From Clostridium thermarum (lineage in GTDB: Bacteria; Bacillota; Clostridia; Clostridiales; Clostridiaceae): DNA of 64,000 nt. This document shows positions 44,894-54,931 of this stretch, in pieces (the first letter of the stretch is position 1; every line of letters starts with the position of its first letter). Below the pieces are notes generated by a model. It was not told the DNA's origin and did no database searches. It saw only the letters and a program-made list of their open reading frames with translations. The stretch covers positions 3,539,501 to 3,603,500 of the forward strand of contig NZ_CP040924.1 of the NCBI RefSeq assembly GCF_006351925.1. The letters are read 5' to 3'. A program made the translations under genes and the position numbers.

Positions 44894-46123
44894 ATGAATA
44901 GTGTACAAAGTCATTTAATAGACTTCTTGTCCTTCTCTATACAAGGCAAAAAGACTTCTGCTAAAAATATAAGTAAGAAAGATCTTCATTGGCTCATTAA
45001 AGAAGTTAAGGCCCATAATATTCAAGGTCTTGTATACTGCGGCATTGATAATATCCAATACTTGGAATCTATTGATAAAGAGCTAATTGACTCTTGTAGA
45101 AAAGATGTCTTTGTAGGCGGAATTCTACAAATTCAACATATTAACCAGTTAAAAAAAGTTTTTCTTGAGTTTAACAATAATCGTATACCCGTAATAGCCC
45201 TTAAAGGAATCTTTCTGAGAAACCTCTATCCTCGCCCTGAGCAAAGAACTATGTGTGATGCAGACATATTAGTACACAAAGAAGATTTACAGAGGGTAAG
45301 AGAGCTTCTTACAAGGCTTGGGTATACTGAGTCAGAGGATTCAACTCCGGCACATATAAGCTTTCAACATGAAAGGTACCTGCCAATCGAGGTTCATTGG
45401 AGTCTATTTGACAGCCGTTATTTTAGAACTACTTCTATGCTTCAAGATGAGGTATGGCAGAAAGCAGAGATGAAACAAATAGATGAAGTTCAGGTACTCA
45501 GTCTATGCCCGGAAGACTTCCTACTTCATCTATGCGTTCATATGGCTATCCATATGAGAAGCAGCGGCTTTGGCCTGCGGCAATTATGTGATGTGACTCA
45601 ATTTATTAGGGCAGCAAGATGGAGTATAGATTGGCCTCACTTTCAAAAGATTATAAAGGAATCTAACATTGAAAGGTTCTGCTTATCTATCTTAAAGGCA
45701 TGTGAAAAATTATTCCACTTAGACCTTCCCTCAGAGCTGGACTTTTGTGATAAGATAGATAAAAAATATATCAACATACTTATATCTGATATATTCTCCA
45801 GTGGGGTTCACGGAAACCGAAGTATGCACCAGACCTTTGGAAATACATTGCTTAATTCAAACGTTGTCTTTGGTGAAAATAGCCCGGTAAAAATAAATAG
45901 TGTCCTTAAAATAATATTTCCCCCAGCAAATGTATTATCTCACAGCTATAGTTATGCTAAAAAATGTAAACCACTGCTGCCGGTGGCATGGGTACATCAT
46001 TTGCTGGCAGGTATTTTTAATAAAAGGTATTCCTTTATAGATAAGTTAAGCTTCTTATTATTGTCCGATCTTACCTTTAAAAGAAGACTTAGGCTCATAA
46101 AAGCTTTAGACCTACAGAAATAA
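44894..46123 (+). CDS. Nucleotidyltransferase-family protein of the lasso locus
   Basis: A 409-residue protein of the NTP_transf_5 type. The nucleotidyltransferase core is IPVIALKGIFLRNLYP and QRTMCDADILVHKED, with D122/D124 as metal ligands. An about 250-residue helical part follows (LCPEDFLLHLCVHMAIHMRS). It starts 21 bases after the exporter, so they form an operon. Such proteins occur in lasso clusters with a kinase, but their role is not established; nucleotide transfer to the peptide or phosphate is one idea. Confidence 0.75.
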   Translation: MNSVQSHLIDFLSFSIQGKKTSAKNISKKDLHWLIKEVKAHNIQGLVYCGIDNIQYLESIDKELIDSCRKDVFVGGILQIQHINQLKKVFLEFNNNRIPVIALKGIFLRNLYPRPEQRTMCDADILVHKEDLQRVRELLTRLGYTESEDSTPAHISFQHERYLPIEVHWSLFDSRYFRTTSMLQDEVWQKAEMKQIDEVQVLSLCPEDFLLHLCVHMAIHMRSSGFGLRQLCDVTQFIRAARWSIDWPHFQKIIKESNIERFCLSILKACEKLFHLDLPSELDFCDKIDKKYINILISDIFSSGVHGNRSMHQTFGNTLLNSNVVFGENSPVKINSVLKIIFPPANVLSHSYSYAKKCKPLLPVAWVHHLLAGIFNKRYSFIDKLSFLLLSDLTFKRRLRLIKALDLQK

Positions 46124-46153
46124 AAAGTGGTAGAAAACTTACTACCACTTTTT
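46122..46153. terminator. Bidirectional terminator between the lasso locus and the beta-helix gene
   Basis: AAAAAGTGGTAG (46122-46133) pairs perfectly with CTACCACTTTTT (46142-46153). It overlaps the nucleotidyltransferase stop codon and also serves the leftward beta-helix gene. Confidence 0.92.
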
Positions 46154-46184
46154 GTATTATATTAACTATTTCTTATATTATAGC

Positions 46185-48344
46185 TTAATTATAAATGATA
46201 AAAAATTGATTGCTAATATACTTGGAACTTAAAAGCTCTGCACCAACTACCAGATTATCCTTAGCAGTAAATATAAAAACTCCGCTCCCGATATTTACAC
46301 CATCAAATACATAGGCATACTTACTCAAAGTAAAACTATTTCCTTCTATTACTGCCTTTCCATTTGGCAGGCTGTAAGTTGAATCATATATATTAAAGAC
46401 CGGCTTGGTAATTTGATTATTTACTTTATTATTCTTAAATATCAGACTCTGCATTTTGCCAGCAGATATATCTATAAATGAATTATTACCGGACAGCATA
46501 CTTATCTCACCATTCTGAACATCTACTACAGAAACTGCCGCCCATGTGGCTACTAAGATTTTACTGTCAGTAAACTTACACTTTCTTGCCACAATAGCTT
46601 TAGTATTGCTGGTGGTACTGCTGATAGTATTGATAAAATGACATGATTGAAAGCTAACCTCTCCCTGGCAGTTTAAGTTTGTTCCCTGTACTATGCAATC
46701 ATACAGCTGCGCTGAGATATAGTCTCCCTTTTGACAGTTTATAGTACATCCTCTATATACACCCGCTAATCTCACTGACATGGAAGCATCTGTTATTATT
46801 GACGAATTTGTAATTTCTTCTCCTGGTGGCAGTGAATTTATAGATGTATTAATAAACCTCTCATTATCAATTGCTATTTTTGCATCCAGGTCTTTCTTCA
46901 CAATATTAACCTTGGTATTAATATAGATATTACCTGAACATACAGTGTTTGTTGAGTACTCATAATAAACACCTAAACCTGTGCTTTCAAACTTATTATT
47001 ATTAAATCTATAGTTAGTTGCTCTTCCATACATATTAACAGTACTAGTGAAATGGTTATTATCAAAAATAATATTATCTCCGGCAGGAACTACCACATCT
47101 CCACCATTTTCCACGAAAGTATTTCCTCTAAAGATATAGCCATCCATGTACTCCCAACCGTCCTCCATATCTATGGCATATCCTGGTGCCCCCCCTTTAT
47201 TATTTTTTAAAATATTATTTTCTATAAGAAAATCTCTTCCTCCGCATAAACCCATACCCAGGCATCTATTATCTTCAATTAGACAATTTGTTATCTTTAT
47301 TCTATAAGGGCTTCTGTAATTGGTTAGGAATACAGTTGTATTATAAAAATCAGTGTCTCCCTTTGTAGGAACAGTAGCTTGATGGAATACAAAGTGCACA
47401 TATACAGCCCCCTGGGGAATAGGGACCTTTTTGTATTGCCTGCACATCTTAAATGAAGATATAAAATTCATATCTCTATTATAGAAGTACGCATCATAGG
47501 TTTTGGCATAAATATATGGATATCCCATATATCCTTTATTATATCCCAATTCAAGTTCTGTTCCCGTTCCACTTATATCCATGGGCTGGATAGTTCTAAT
47601 AGTTCCTCCCGTACTGTTTAAAATCCCCTCCTCGGTTATTCCCCCAATTTCAAGATTAGATTTTGTTACTCCTGTTATCAGATTTGATATATTTTTACCT
47701 AGAGAAGAGGAAACTCCGTAACCGGTAAAGCTCCTGACAGTAATGTTATCCATTTCACAGTTTTCGCAGTCATTGAAAACTACACCACAATTCCACTCAT
47801 GGGATCCCTTTATAGTAGTATAATCATGTTCATACCTATCTCCCAGCAGGGTGCCATTTATTAATCTTGCGTTCTTACATGCAGTGAAATTTATCATAGT
47901 AGTGCCTTGTTTGCCATTAGGATTAATTTTAAGGGTAGATCCATTAAGATCCAAGGTCATATTATCCAACATTATTATAGAAATATTTTCACTTATGCAG
48001 TATTCCCCTTTTGGTAGTATTACCTTAGTAAAACCCTTTTCCTTAGCAAACTGAAGAGCATTATTTATTCCAATGGCGGTTTCCACGGGACTTGTACCAT
48101 TATTCTTTACCCCAAATTTATTTAATTCAACAACATAATCTGAAAGTTTTTTATAGTTAAAGATGATGTATGAGTTTGGGGTAACTTCCATATTTAATGC
48201 CTTTGAGAGGTCGCCACCAGGAACATAAGTTAAATTTTGCAACTTATAGCTATATCCATCAATGGTCAAGTCATTATAATCTTGATCCACTACTAATCTG
48301 TCACCGGTATTCATGTCTAAATGCCTTGAGTTTAAGCTTGCCAT
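46185..48344 (-). CDS. Right-handed beta-helix (pectate-lyase-superfamily) protein
   Basis: A 719-residue protein. After about 75 N-terminal residues, a pectate-lyase-type start occurs (FGVKNNGTSPVETAIGINNA), then repeated beta-helix coils with Asn ladders (NCEMDNITVRSFTGYGVSSS, LIENNILKNNKGG, RFNNNKFEST). No signal peptide or anchor, so export, if any, is non-classical. AAGGAGG RBS. Such folds act as polysaccharide lyases/hydrolases or as phage tailspike-like binding proteins. Position beside the polysaccharide operon suggests glycan processing, but the enzyme class is unclear. Confidence 0.75.
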   Translation of the reverse strand: MASLNSRHLDMNTGDRLVVDQDYNDLTIDGYSYKLQNLTYVPGGDLSKALNMEVTPNSYIIFNYKKLSDYVVELNKFGVKNNGTSPVETAIGINNALQFAKEKGFTKVILPKGEYCISENISIIMLDNMTLDLNGSTLKINPNGKQGTTMINFTACKNARLINGTLLGDRYEHDYTTIKGSHEWNCGVVFNDCENCEMDNITVRSFTGYGVSSSLGKNISNLITGVTKSNLEIGGITEEGILNSTGGTIRTIQPMDISGTGTELELGYNKGYMGYPYIYAKTYDAYFYNRDMNFISSFKMCRQYKKVPIPQGAVYVHFVFHQATVPTKGDTDFYNTTVFLTNYRSPYRIKITNCLIEDNRCLGMGLCGGRDFLIENNILKNNKGGAPGYAIDMEDGWEYMDGYIFRGNTFVENGGDVVVPAGDNIIFDNNHFTSTVNMYGRATNYRFNNNKFESTGLGVYYEYSTNTVCSGNIYINTKVNIVKKDLDAKIAIDNERFINTSINSLPPGEEITNSSIITDASMSVRLAGVYRGCTINCQKGDYISAQLYDCIVQGTNLNCQGEVSFQSCHFINTISSTTSNTKAIVARKCKFTDSKILVATWAAVSVVDVQNGEISMLSGNNSFIDISAGKMQSLIFKNNKVNNQITKPVFNIYDSTYSLPNGKAVIEGNSFTLSKYAYVFDGVNIGSGVFIFTAKDNLVVGAELLSSKYISNQFFIIYN

Positions 48345-48454
48345 ATAGTGTTCTCCTCCTTAATCTTCTGCAGGTTAAGATAATATTTTTACTACATATT
48401 ATGGAATTCAGATATGATTTGTGTCGAAGGTTCATAGTAATATCTGAATATCCC

Positions 48455-48492
48455 AAAAAAGAATAAGGTCCTTTATAATTCTCTTAAGGACC
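48455..48492 (-). terminator. Terminator of the polysaccharide operon
   Basis: GGTCCTT (48492-48486 on the minus strand) pairs with AAGGACC (48473-48467), then TTATTCTTTTTTGGG. It lies 22 bases after the last gene of the leftward operon. Confidence 0.8.
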
Positions 48493-48514
48493 CTATAAAT
48501 ACACACTCTACAAT

Positions 48515-49717
48515 TCAGACCTTTCTCCTGCTGGCAGTAAGCATTAATATATGCTCGTAAGCCCTAGCACAACTCTCCCATGAATATTTTTTAAGTATTT
48601 TGCTCCTGGCATTTTCTTTCAATAGCATTTGGGCTTTCTTATTAGTTATTAGTTCAATTACACCCTTTGCAAATTCATCTGCATTATTTCTGATTAGTAA
48701 TTCTTGTCCATCTTTTACATCTATCCCATCACAGCTTAACGGTGTTGCTACTATAGGTATACCTGTTGCCATGGCTTCAAGTATTTTATTCTTAATACCT
48801 GCTCCGGATACTAACGGCGAAACGTATACGTTTCCCATCCACAGATATTTTCTGATGTCATCAACATATCCAGTAACAAAGACATTCTTTATCCTACTTA
48901 AGTCCCTTATTGCCTTAGTTGGATTTTTACCTACTATATATAATTTAACATTTGGTATTTTTTCTCTTACTCTCGGTAATATTTTATCAATAAAATAAAT
49001 CATTGCATCCACATTAGGCTTATAATCCATAATTCCACTATAAATAACAGTATCCGGCTCTACATTCACTTCACTATTAGGATAGAAGTAATGAACATCT
49101 ACACCATTCGCTATTGTAGTTGCTGAAAAACCAGGATAAAAATTCCTTACAAAATCTATATCTTTTTGAGATACAAATATGCAGTTATCATAATACTGGT
49201 AAACCTCTTTTTCATATCTCTCCATTTTTCGTCTTTCTATTTTTAGTAGTAACTTATTCTTCAAATTTGCAGTATTTTTTTCATAGGTATTCAATAATAA
49301 TGACATACTATCATGAGGAGTAATGATCTTGGGAATTTCTTTATATCTCATAGTATATTGACATAAATTTAGTTTATCTGTGTATATAACATCGTAGTTA
49401 TTATAAGACAATAAATCCTTTATTGCTTTTTCCATATTATTTGACTTTACATATGCAAAATCAGGATATGTTCTAACTAAATATGAATACTTACTATTTC
49501 TTTTAATATTGTATCTCTCATCATTTTTTACAGTTACCAATTTGCTGCACAGTTCTGCTGTGGCTTTCTCTGTAAATTCAATATCTTCATTATGAAAAGT
49601 AACAAGATCAATTTCATGTTTTTTTGATAAATACTTAAGCACGTGATAATTTATTAATGTACAGCCATTATAATGGGCTGGTATTGGTATCCTATTTGTA
49701 AGATATAATATCCTCAT
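48515..49717 (-). CDS. GT4 glycosyltransferase (last gene of polysaccharide operon)
   Basis: A 400-residue GT-B-fold transferase. N-terminal domain begins MRILYLTNRIPIPAHYNGCT. The C-terminal GT4 donor site is AGIKNKILEAMATGIPIVAT with the conserved Glu. It resembles sugar transferases of the exopolysaccharide type. It overlaps the GH88/105-like gene by 26 bases, so both are in one operon. Acts at the inner face of the membrane on a growing glycan; donor and acceptor unknown. Confidence 0.85.
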   Translation of the reverse strand: MRILYLTNRIPIPAHYNGCTLINYHVLKYLSKKHEIDLVTFHNEDIEFTEKATAELCSKLVTVKNDERYNIKRNSKYSYLVRTYPDFAYVKSNNMEKAIKDLLSYNNYDVIYTDKLNLCQYTMRYKEIPKIITPHDSMSLLLNTYEKNTANLKNKLLLKIERRKMERYEKEVYQYYDNCIFVSQKDIDFVRNFYPGFSATTIANGVDVHYFYPNSEVNVEPDTVIYSGIMDYKPNVDAMIYFIDKILPRVREKIPNVKLYIVGKNPTKAIRDLSRIKNVFVTGYVDDIRKYLWMGNVYVSPLVSGAGIKNKILEAMATGIPIVATPLSCDGIDVKDGQELLIRNNADEFAKGVIELITNKKAQMLLKENARSKILKKYSWESCARAYEHILMLTASRRKV

Positions 49718-50954
49718 AGTTACCCCACCTATATTTTAATGAGTTTACAGCTGTGATTGCCCTAAGTGTAATTCCTTGGGTAAAGGGTAATTCTCTAAAA
49801 ACAAAGGAATAAATCCCAATACCTTTGGTATCTCCTTGCGAAAAATCCACTATTCCATTTTTTCTTGTGCTTGCCTGTAGCTTATGAATGCCTCTTTCGA
49901 CATACTTATTGTAAACTTCATAACTAATGATTTTTTTGCATATAGCACTTCCTAAAAAATATGTACATACTGCAGTAGCGGAGGAGTCATAAATGTTATC
50001 CTTTAGCAATAATGAGTGTCCCCATCCACCATCTTCTCTTTGAAATTTGACAATTGCAGATGCAAGTAACACTATTTGTTCTTTAATAAATTCTTTTGCT
50101 GGATGCTTATCCTGTAATTCATTATAAGTATCAAGTAAAGCTAAGGCATACCATCCTACTCCACGGCCCCAACCATAGATGCCCAAAGGAATTTTGTGCT
50201 CTACATGGTAGCCATGGGCTGGTATGTACAAATTAGAGTGAATACCATACTTTACATACTCTTCTATTTGCTTAATTGCTAAATTTACCAGTTCTGGTCT
50301 GTTGTATAGCTCTCCAAATCTCACTAAAAATGCACATACCATTCCCAGTGTATCTACTAACCGATATGTAGGGATACTTTTTCTATAAAATATAGTTCCA
50401 TCCTCTCCAATATGATCTAATATTACATTAACAACCTTCTCCATGGGCCTATAAAATGTATCATCATACTGTGGAAATTTCATAATTGAATAAGCAAGTA
50501 CAGCATAATCTATGTTCCTTACCTGATCCCTCCAATTGTAATTTTCATCAAAAATTACATTTATTATATCCTTAAATATGTCTTTTGTCTTTTGTTCCTC
50601 TGGATTACCATTAATGTATTCTGCTAACCCCAGCATTACACTACCACGCTGCCAAGCCTGAAGTTCCTTTGTATAAAACCTTCTTGAAAGCTTTTCTAAT
50701 AAGACAAAGTGCTGGTTATCTGACACTTGAACCTTAGGCATAGAAACTGACCATTTACAGCAGATATCCCTTACAGCCTTCTCCCAGCTTGTCTCAGTCT
50801 TAAATTGACCAATGCCTTTACGAAGCCATATTTCCTTTTTTATTAAATAATAATCATAGATTTTTAATATCATTAGGGTTAATGATAACACTATGAATGC
50901 AGACATCATAAAATATAGTACTATTTTAATAATTGCTGTTAGCAATCTTATCAC
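49692..50954 (-). CDS. Membrane-anchored GH88/GH105-like glycoside hydrolase
   Basis: A 420-residue protein with one N-terminal membrane anchor (VLYFMMSAFIVLSLTLMIL) and an alpha/alpha-barrel domain. Recognisable are WQRGSVMLGLAEYI, RLVDTLGMVCAFLV, GIYGWGRGVGWYALALLDTY and REDGGWGHSLLLKD. GH88/105 enzymes remove unsaturated uronyl or rhamnogalacturonyl residues from polysaccharide ends. Finding one in a biosynthetic operon, outside-facing, suggests trimming of the made glycan. Overlaps the flippase gene by 4 bases (ATGA). Confidence 0.75.
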   Translation of the reverse strand: MIRLLTAIIKIVLYFMMSAFIVLSLTLMILKIYDYYLIKKEIWLRKGIGQFKTETSWEKAVRDICCKWSVSMPKVQVSDNQHFVLLEKLSRRFYTKELQAWQRGSVMLGLAEYINGNPEEQKTKDIFKDIINVIFDENYNWRDQVRNIDYAVLAYSIMKFPQYDDTFYRPMEKVVNVILDHIGEDGTIFYRKSIPTYRLVDTLGMVCAFLVRFGELYNRPELVNLAIKQIEEYVKYGIHSNLYIPAHGYHVEHKIPLGIYGWGRGVGWYALALLDTYNELQDKHPAKEFIKEQIVLLASAIVKFQREDGGWGHSLLLKDNIYDSSATAVCTYFLGSAICKKIISYEVYNKYVERGIHKLQASTRKNGIVDFSQGDTKGIGIYSFVFRELPFTQGITLRAITAVNSLKYRWGNYEDIISYK

Positions 50955-52477
50955 CCCTGCATAGCCATCTTCAGTCTCCTGAACACAGTACTCTTAATTT
51001 TATTTCTTTCTTCACCAGTCAAAATTAAAAAGTAAACCACAAAGAGATAGATACTGGAAATAATACCAGCACATATAAATAGCCTGGTCCAGGTATTAAT
51101 TGAAATAATAGCTTTAAATACTGTACTTATTATTACAACAGCACCCACTCCAATTACCGGCAAAATTATCCCCTTATAGTATACATTACTTGATTGTCCA
51201 GTTATTCTTGAACTGTATAATGGTGTAAATATCAGATTTTTCATTGTAAGAATTACTATGCTTGCAATAACTATTCCATAGCTTCCTAATTTAAAAGTTA
51301 TGCTTAGTATTATTGCTAAAGTAAAATTAACCCCCCCCATTATCAATGTTACAATTGCTGGTATTCTTACCCGGTTGGCAGCTTGGAATATTCCAAATAA
51401 AGGTTGAACTGAAAGGTTTACCGAAAGATGTATTGTCATTAGAAAAAATAGAAGCGCATATCCTTTAAACTCTTCTCCAAGCCATAAAGATATCAAGTTG
51501 CCACCTAACCCACAAGCTAGTCCCACTGGTAAAGCCATAATTATTCCTGTGATCTTTACAGCTTTATTAGAGTAGTTTACTAACTCCTCCAACTTTCCCT
51601 TAGCAAACAAGGCTATCATAGTAGGTGTGAAAACAACGGTTATAGTGGAAACAAAACCTCTTAATAGATTGGATAACTGTAATAATGCGGAATATTCCCC
51701 CGCTCCCTTTGCTCCTAGGGCCCAATTGGCCACAAGCATATCTATCTGTAGAAATAGAACTGCTCCAACATAATTTATGGAACTCCATATACCTGAGCCA
51801 AATAATTCTTTAAGCTTTTGTAAATCATACTTTTTCAGATTTAGATTTATACCGGGCATCAATTTTTTAAAATAGTATATATTCAGGGTAAATATAATTA
51901 TTGAAGCTATTAATGAGCCTAGGCTTACAAACCACAACCTGGCAGTAAAAAAATTGAGAAGTATTACAATAAAAATTGAGCGCAAAATAGTATTTATACT
52001 TCCCAGCATTCCGCTAATATCCATTCTATTTTCACAAAACAATGCCATACTGAAGGAAGAACCAATGTCCGTGAGGAAAAATATGACTCCATATAAGAAT
52101 AAACTTAATCTAACATCAAAGATGATGCTGTCTGGAACATTTAATATTCTTTTTATATAAATAATAATAAGTAGAAGCACAATGGAACTAATAACTGAGA
52201 GTATAAGGGAATTCACCAAAGATGTATTAAAATATCTTTCTGCACTATCTTTGTCTCCGGCTTTAATAGAGAATGTAAAAAACCTGGATACCATACCGTT
52301 TAAGGCAATTGTTATAACCGACATATAATTAACTAGCTGTTGAGTCAGCGGAATAAAGCCGTAAGCTTCTGAACCTAATGAGCGGATTATAAAAGGAGTA
52401 AGCCACATAGCTACCAATAAAGATACGGCAAAGGACATCATATTAGCTATCATATTTACAGATAATCGTTCCCTCAT
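50951..52477 (-). CDS. Wzx-type polysaccharide flippase of the EPS operon
   Basis: A 508-residue MOP-superfamily membrane protein with about 14 helices and the typical start (VNMIANMMSFAVSLLVAMWL, TPFIIRSLGSEAYGFIPLTQ). It should flip the lipid-linked repeat unit made by the operon's glycosyltransferases to the outer face. It overlaps both neighbours by 4 bases. It is distinct from the orphan flippase at 3053-4492. Confidence 0.88.
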   Translation of the reverse strand: MRERLSVNMIANMMSFAVSLLVAMWLTPFIIRSLGSEAYGFIPLTQQLVNYMSVITIALNGMVSRFFTFSIKAGDKDSAERYFNTSLVNSLILSVISSIVLLLIIIYIKRILNVPDSIIFDVRLSLFLYGVIFFLTDIGSSFSMALFCENRMDISGMLGSINTILRSIFIVILLNFFTARLWFVSLGSLIASIIIFTLNIYYFKKLMPGINLNLKKYDLQKLKELFGSGIWSSINYVGAVLFLQIDMLVANWALGAKGAGEYSALLQLSNLLRGFVSTITVVFTPTMIALFAKGKLEELVNYSNKAVKITGIIMALPVGLACGLGGNLISLWLGEEFKGYALLFFLMTIHLSVNLSVQPLFGIFQAANRVRIPAIVTLIMGGVNFTLAIILSITFKLGSYGIVIASIVILTMKNLIFTPLYSSRITGQSSNVYYKGIILPVIGVGAVVIISTVFKAIISINTWTRLFICAGIISSIYLFVVYFLILTGEERNKIKSTVFRRLKMAMQG

Positions 52478-53682
52478 CTTCCCTCATCCTTACCTATTTT
52501 TATTATTTCCTTCAGTTTTAACATTGCTGCTTCAGCTTTGCTTATATACTTTGGCATAAAACTTTCCAGATGATTTCTAATCAAATTTTCATTAGTAAGT
52601 ATAAAATCAAATTCTTTAATAACTTGATTTGGATCCAATAAATGTTGTACTGGAATTACAAAATGTTTTTCATCTCCAAAGATATCTCTGGCAATGCCTC
52701 TGGCTTTTACACTGTAACCCAATGCAAGAGCTGGTACGCAACTTGAGTACGCCGCTATGGTTGCATGGGTTCTCGTTCCTATAAAGAATCTGCAGCTTGA
52801 AATAAAGCCTTTTAACTGTGCCGCTGTATATTCTTGGCCTAGGAGTACAATCCTCCCGCTGTCCCTAAACCTTTCATATAAATCTTTTAATACATCATAG
52901 TCATTATTTCCTTCTATAGTTACATGAGGTACTAATACAATTTTAAAATCTGTTGACCTAATTATATATTTTATAAGTTCTGTAAAAGATAACAGCACCT
53001 TCCCATATTCCTTCTCATATCTAATTATTAGTGGGCTAACATTAATACCTATCATTTTATTTCTTACCCACCCTCCCGGTAATGGAAGTTCTTCTTTTTC
53101 CAAAGTAAATGCTGGATCTGGATACAAGAACAGATTTTTATTAATGTTCCTTCTTTTAAGTTCATTAAAGGTTATACTTTCCCTTATAAACAGTGCATCA
53201 AAGCTCCGCAGGTCCTCTTCCATCCTGTCACTAATTGCAGCTGTATCAATAGAGGCTCCCCATAATACAAGCCTCTTTCCTGCCCTTTTTATGGCCCGAT
53301 TCATAGCATAAAGGTGAACCGGTTCCCCATAGCAATAGTTGTCTCCACCTACTGATAGACATATATCACTACTTACTGCTTCCTGAATAGCTTCTCTTTG
53401 AGAGATGATATAGGACTTTTCAAAATCCTTTGACACTTTATTAAAATATACAGTCTTTATCCATGGTATTGTATATTTTTTTATTTCCGTACAGTGTGAA
53501 ATATACCCGTCTATATTTTTAATATATATATTTGTATCTTTTTCATGGTTAAATGACGCAACTTTAATAGATTTATTATTAAAAGCTCTATTTATTAAAT
53601 CTGATGTACTCCTAATAATAGCCTCACAGCCATGATTTTCATTTGAGGTATGGCCAAACATAAAAACTTTTACTTTACTCAT
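52474..53682 (-). CDS. Polysaccharide pyruvyl transferase-family protein
   Basis: A 402-residue protein. Pattern: GHTSNENHGCEAIIRSTSDL at the N-terminus, CLSVGGDNYCYGEP, KRLVLWGASID, and RFFIGTRTHATIAAYSSCVP in the C-terminal domain. Family members ketalise sugars with pyruvate from PEP, adding negative charge to the polymer. GGTGAACT lies before the ATG. It is followed by the flippase with a 4-base overlap. Confidence 0.88.
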   Translation of the reverse strand: MSKVKVFMFGHTSNENHGCEAIIRSTSDLINRAFNNKSIKVASFNHEKDTNIYIKNIDGYISHCTEIKKYTIPWIKTVYFNKVSKDFEKSYIISQREAIQEAVSSDICLSVGGDNYCYGEPVHLYAMNRAIKRAGKRLVLWGASIDTAAISDRMEEDLRSFDALFIRESITFNELKRRNINKNLFLYPDPAFTLEKEELPLPGGWVRNKMIGINVSPLIIRYEKEYGKVLLSFTELIKYIIRSTDFKIVLVPHVTIEGNNDYDVLKDLYERFRDSGRIVLLGQEYTAAQLKGFISSCRFFIGTRTHATIAAYSSCVPALALGYSVKARGIARDIFGDEKHFVIPVQHLLDPNQVIKEFDFILTNENLIRNHLESFMPKYISKAEAAMLKLKEIIKIGKDEGR

Positions 53683-53756
53683 AGTTCACCTCATTAATAT
53701 CCTGCTCAATAACTTCAGGCAGACAATAAAATGTTCCTAAATTCCGGTTTCTAAAT

Positions 53757-54872
53757 TTATAGTGCTTCTTCCATTGCAGCTATCAGTCTATCCATGCTAA
53801 AATAATTGCCCCGTATTATAGCTTGTTTTTTATAATGATTATACCTTTCTTTGTTTAACAAAAGTGACTTTAAAGCTCTATATAATCCCTCTTCACTATT
53901 TTCAGTAATAATACCGTATTCATTTTCCCCTAATAATTCCAGCATTCCTGCGCAATCAGTTGCTACCACTGGCTTTCCTAATATAAGGGCCTCTGTTACT
54001 ACAGTGCTTAGTCCCTCTGCTCTTGATGAGCATACAAATAAGTCTGCTTGTCTGATATACTTATAAGGATTTGACTTAAAACCTAATAAACTAACGCATT
54101 CTAAAAGGTTATTATTTAAAATGTATTGCTCAAGATTAGCTCGTTCCTCGCCCTCACCTATTATCCACATCTTAAATAATAACCCCTCATCTCTTAATCT
54201 CTTTGCCGTACCTAGTAATCTATCATAGCCCTTTACCTTAACTAATCTGCCCACAGAGACTATGGTAAAACTTTTATATTTGGTTATATCTTCAATTTGT
54301 TCTTTAGACTTTGATATAATTGAATTCTGATCTATTGGATTATATAGTACATTTACAGGGATGCTAATATTCATTTCTTTTTTAAATGAACTGGCCACAG
54401 ATTTTGATACTGCAATTAACCGGTCATACTTGAGGTATGTCCTTTTTAACGACTCTATTTGTCCTTTATTTATTTCCTTTAATAGATTACTTGTATCTGT
54501 ATGAAGCCAAGCATATTTTAATGATGCCTTATTGTTTGATCCAGTAATTACCTTAGTAGGCAGTCCCTCAGAAAAAGCTACTTCAATATCATACTTTCCT
54601 TTAATATATAACTTGTAAAATATTTTTGCAGGCAGCCTATTTAATAATCTATTAAACATTTTATATCTCTGCTCATTTGCAGTATCACATAAAAAGGTAT
54701 ACTTTATATGGCTTGAAAACAAATTCTTAAATTGAATCTGATAATCTTTGTAAATGCTATTATTATATATGGATATAACCGTAATATCATACTTGCTCTT
54801 ATCCAAATTATTGACCAGGTCAATAAGCACCTTTTCTGCTCCGCCCACCACTAATGATTCTATTAAAAACAT
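53757..54872 (-). CDS. GT4 glycosyltransferase
   Basis: 371 residues. N-terminal FLIESLVVGGAEKVLIDLVN and C-terminal FVCSSRAEGLSTVVTEALIL with the ExxGxxxxxxEA donor motif. It is very similar to the 55842-56978 protein (IESL..GGAE, YNPID, TDCAGM), indicating duplication. The RBS for the ATG is poor: GGTGGTGA lies 17 bases away, and the frame opens a few codons earlier at ATA. It is likely retaining GT4. Confidence 0.85.
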   Translation of the reverse strand: MFLIESLVVGGAEKVLIDLVNNLDKSKYDITVISIYNNSIYKDYQIQFKNLFSSHIKYTFLCDTANEQRYKMFNRLLNRLPAKIFYKLYIKGKYDIEVAFSEGLPTKVITGSNNKASLKYAWLHTDTSNLLKEINKGQIESLKRTYLKYDRLIAVSKSVASSFKKEMNISIPVNVLYNPIDQNSIISKSKEQIEDITKYKSFTIVSVGRLVKVKGYDRLLGTAKRLRDEGLLFKMWIIGEGEERANLEQYILNNNLLECVSLLGFKSNPYKYIRQADLFVCSSRAEGLSTVVTEALILGKPVVATDCAGMLELLGENEYGIITENSEEGLYRALKSLLLNKERYNHYKKQAIIRGNYFSMDRLIAAMEEAL

Positions 54873-54931
54873 TATCCGTTTTATATCTATTCACCACCTT
54901 TTAGTTTCTTTAGTAGCACATATTCTATAAT

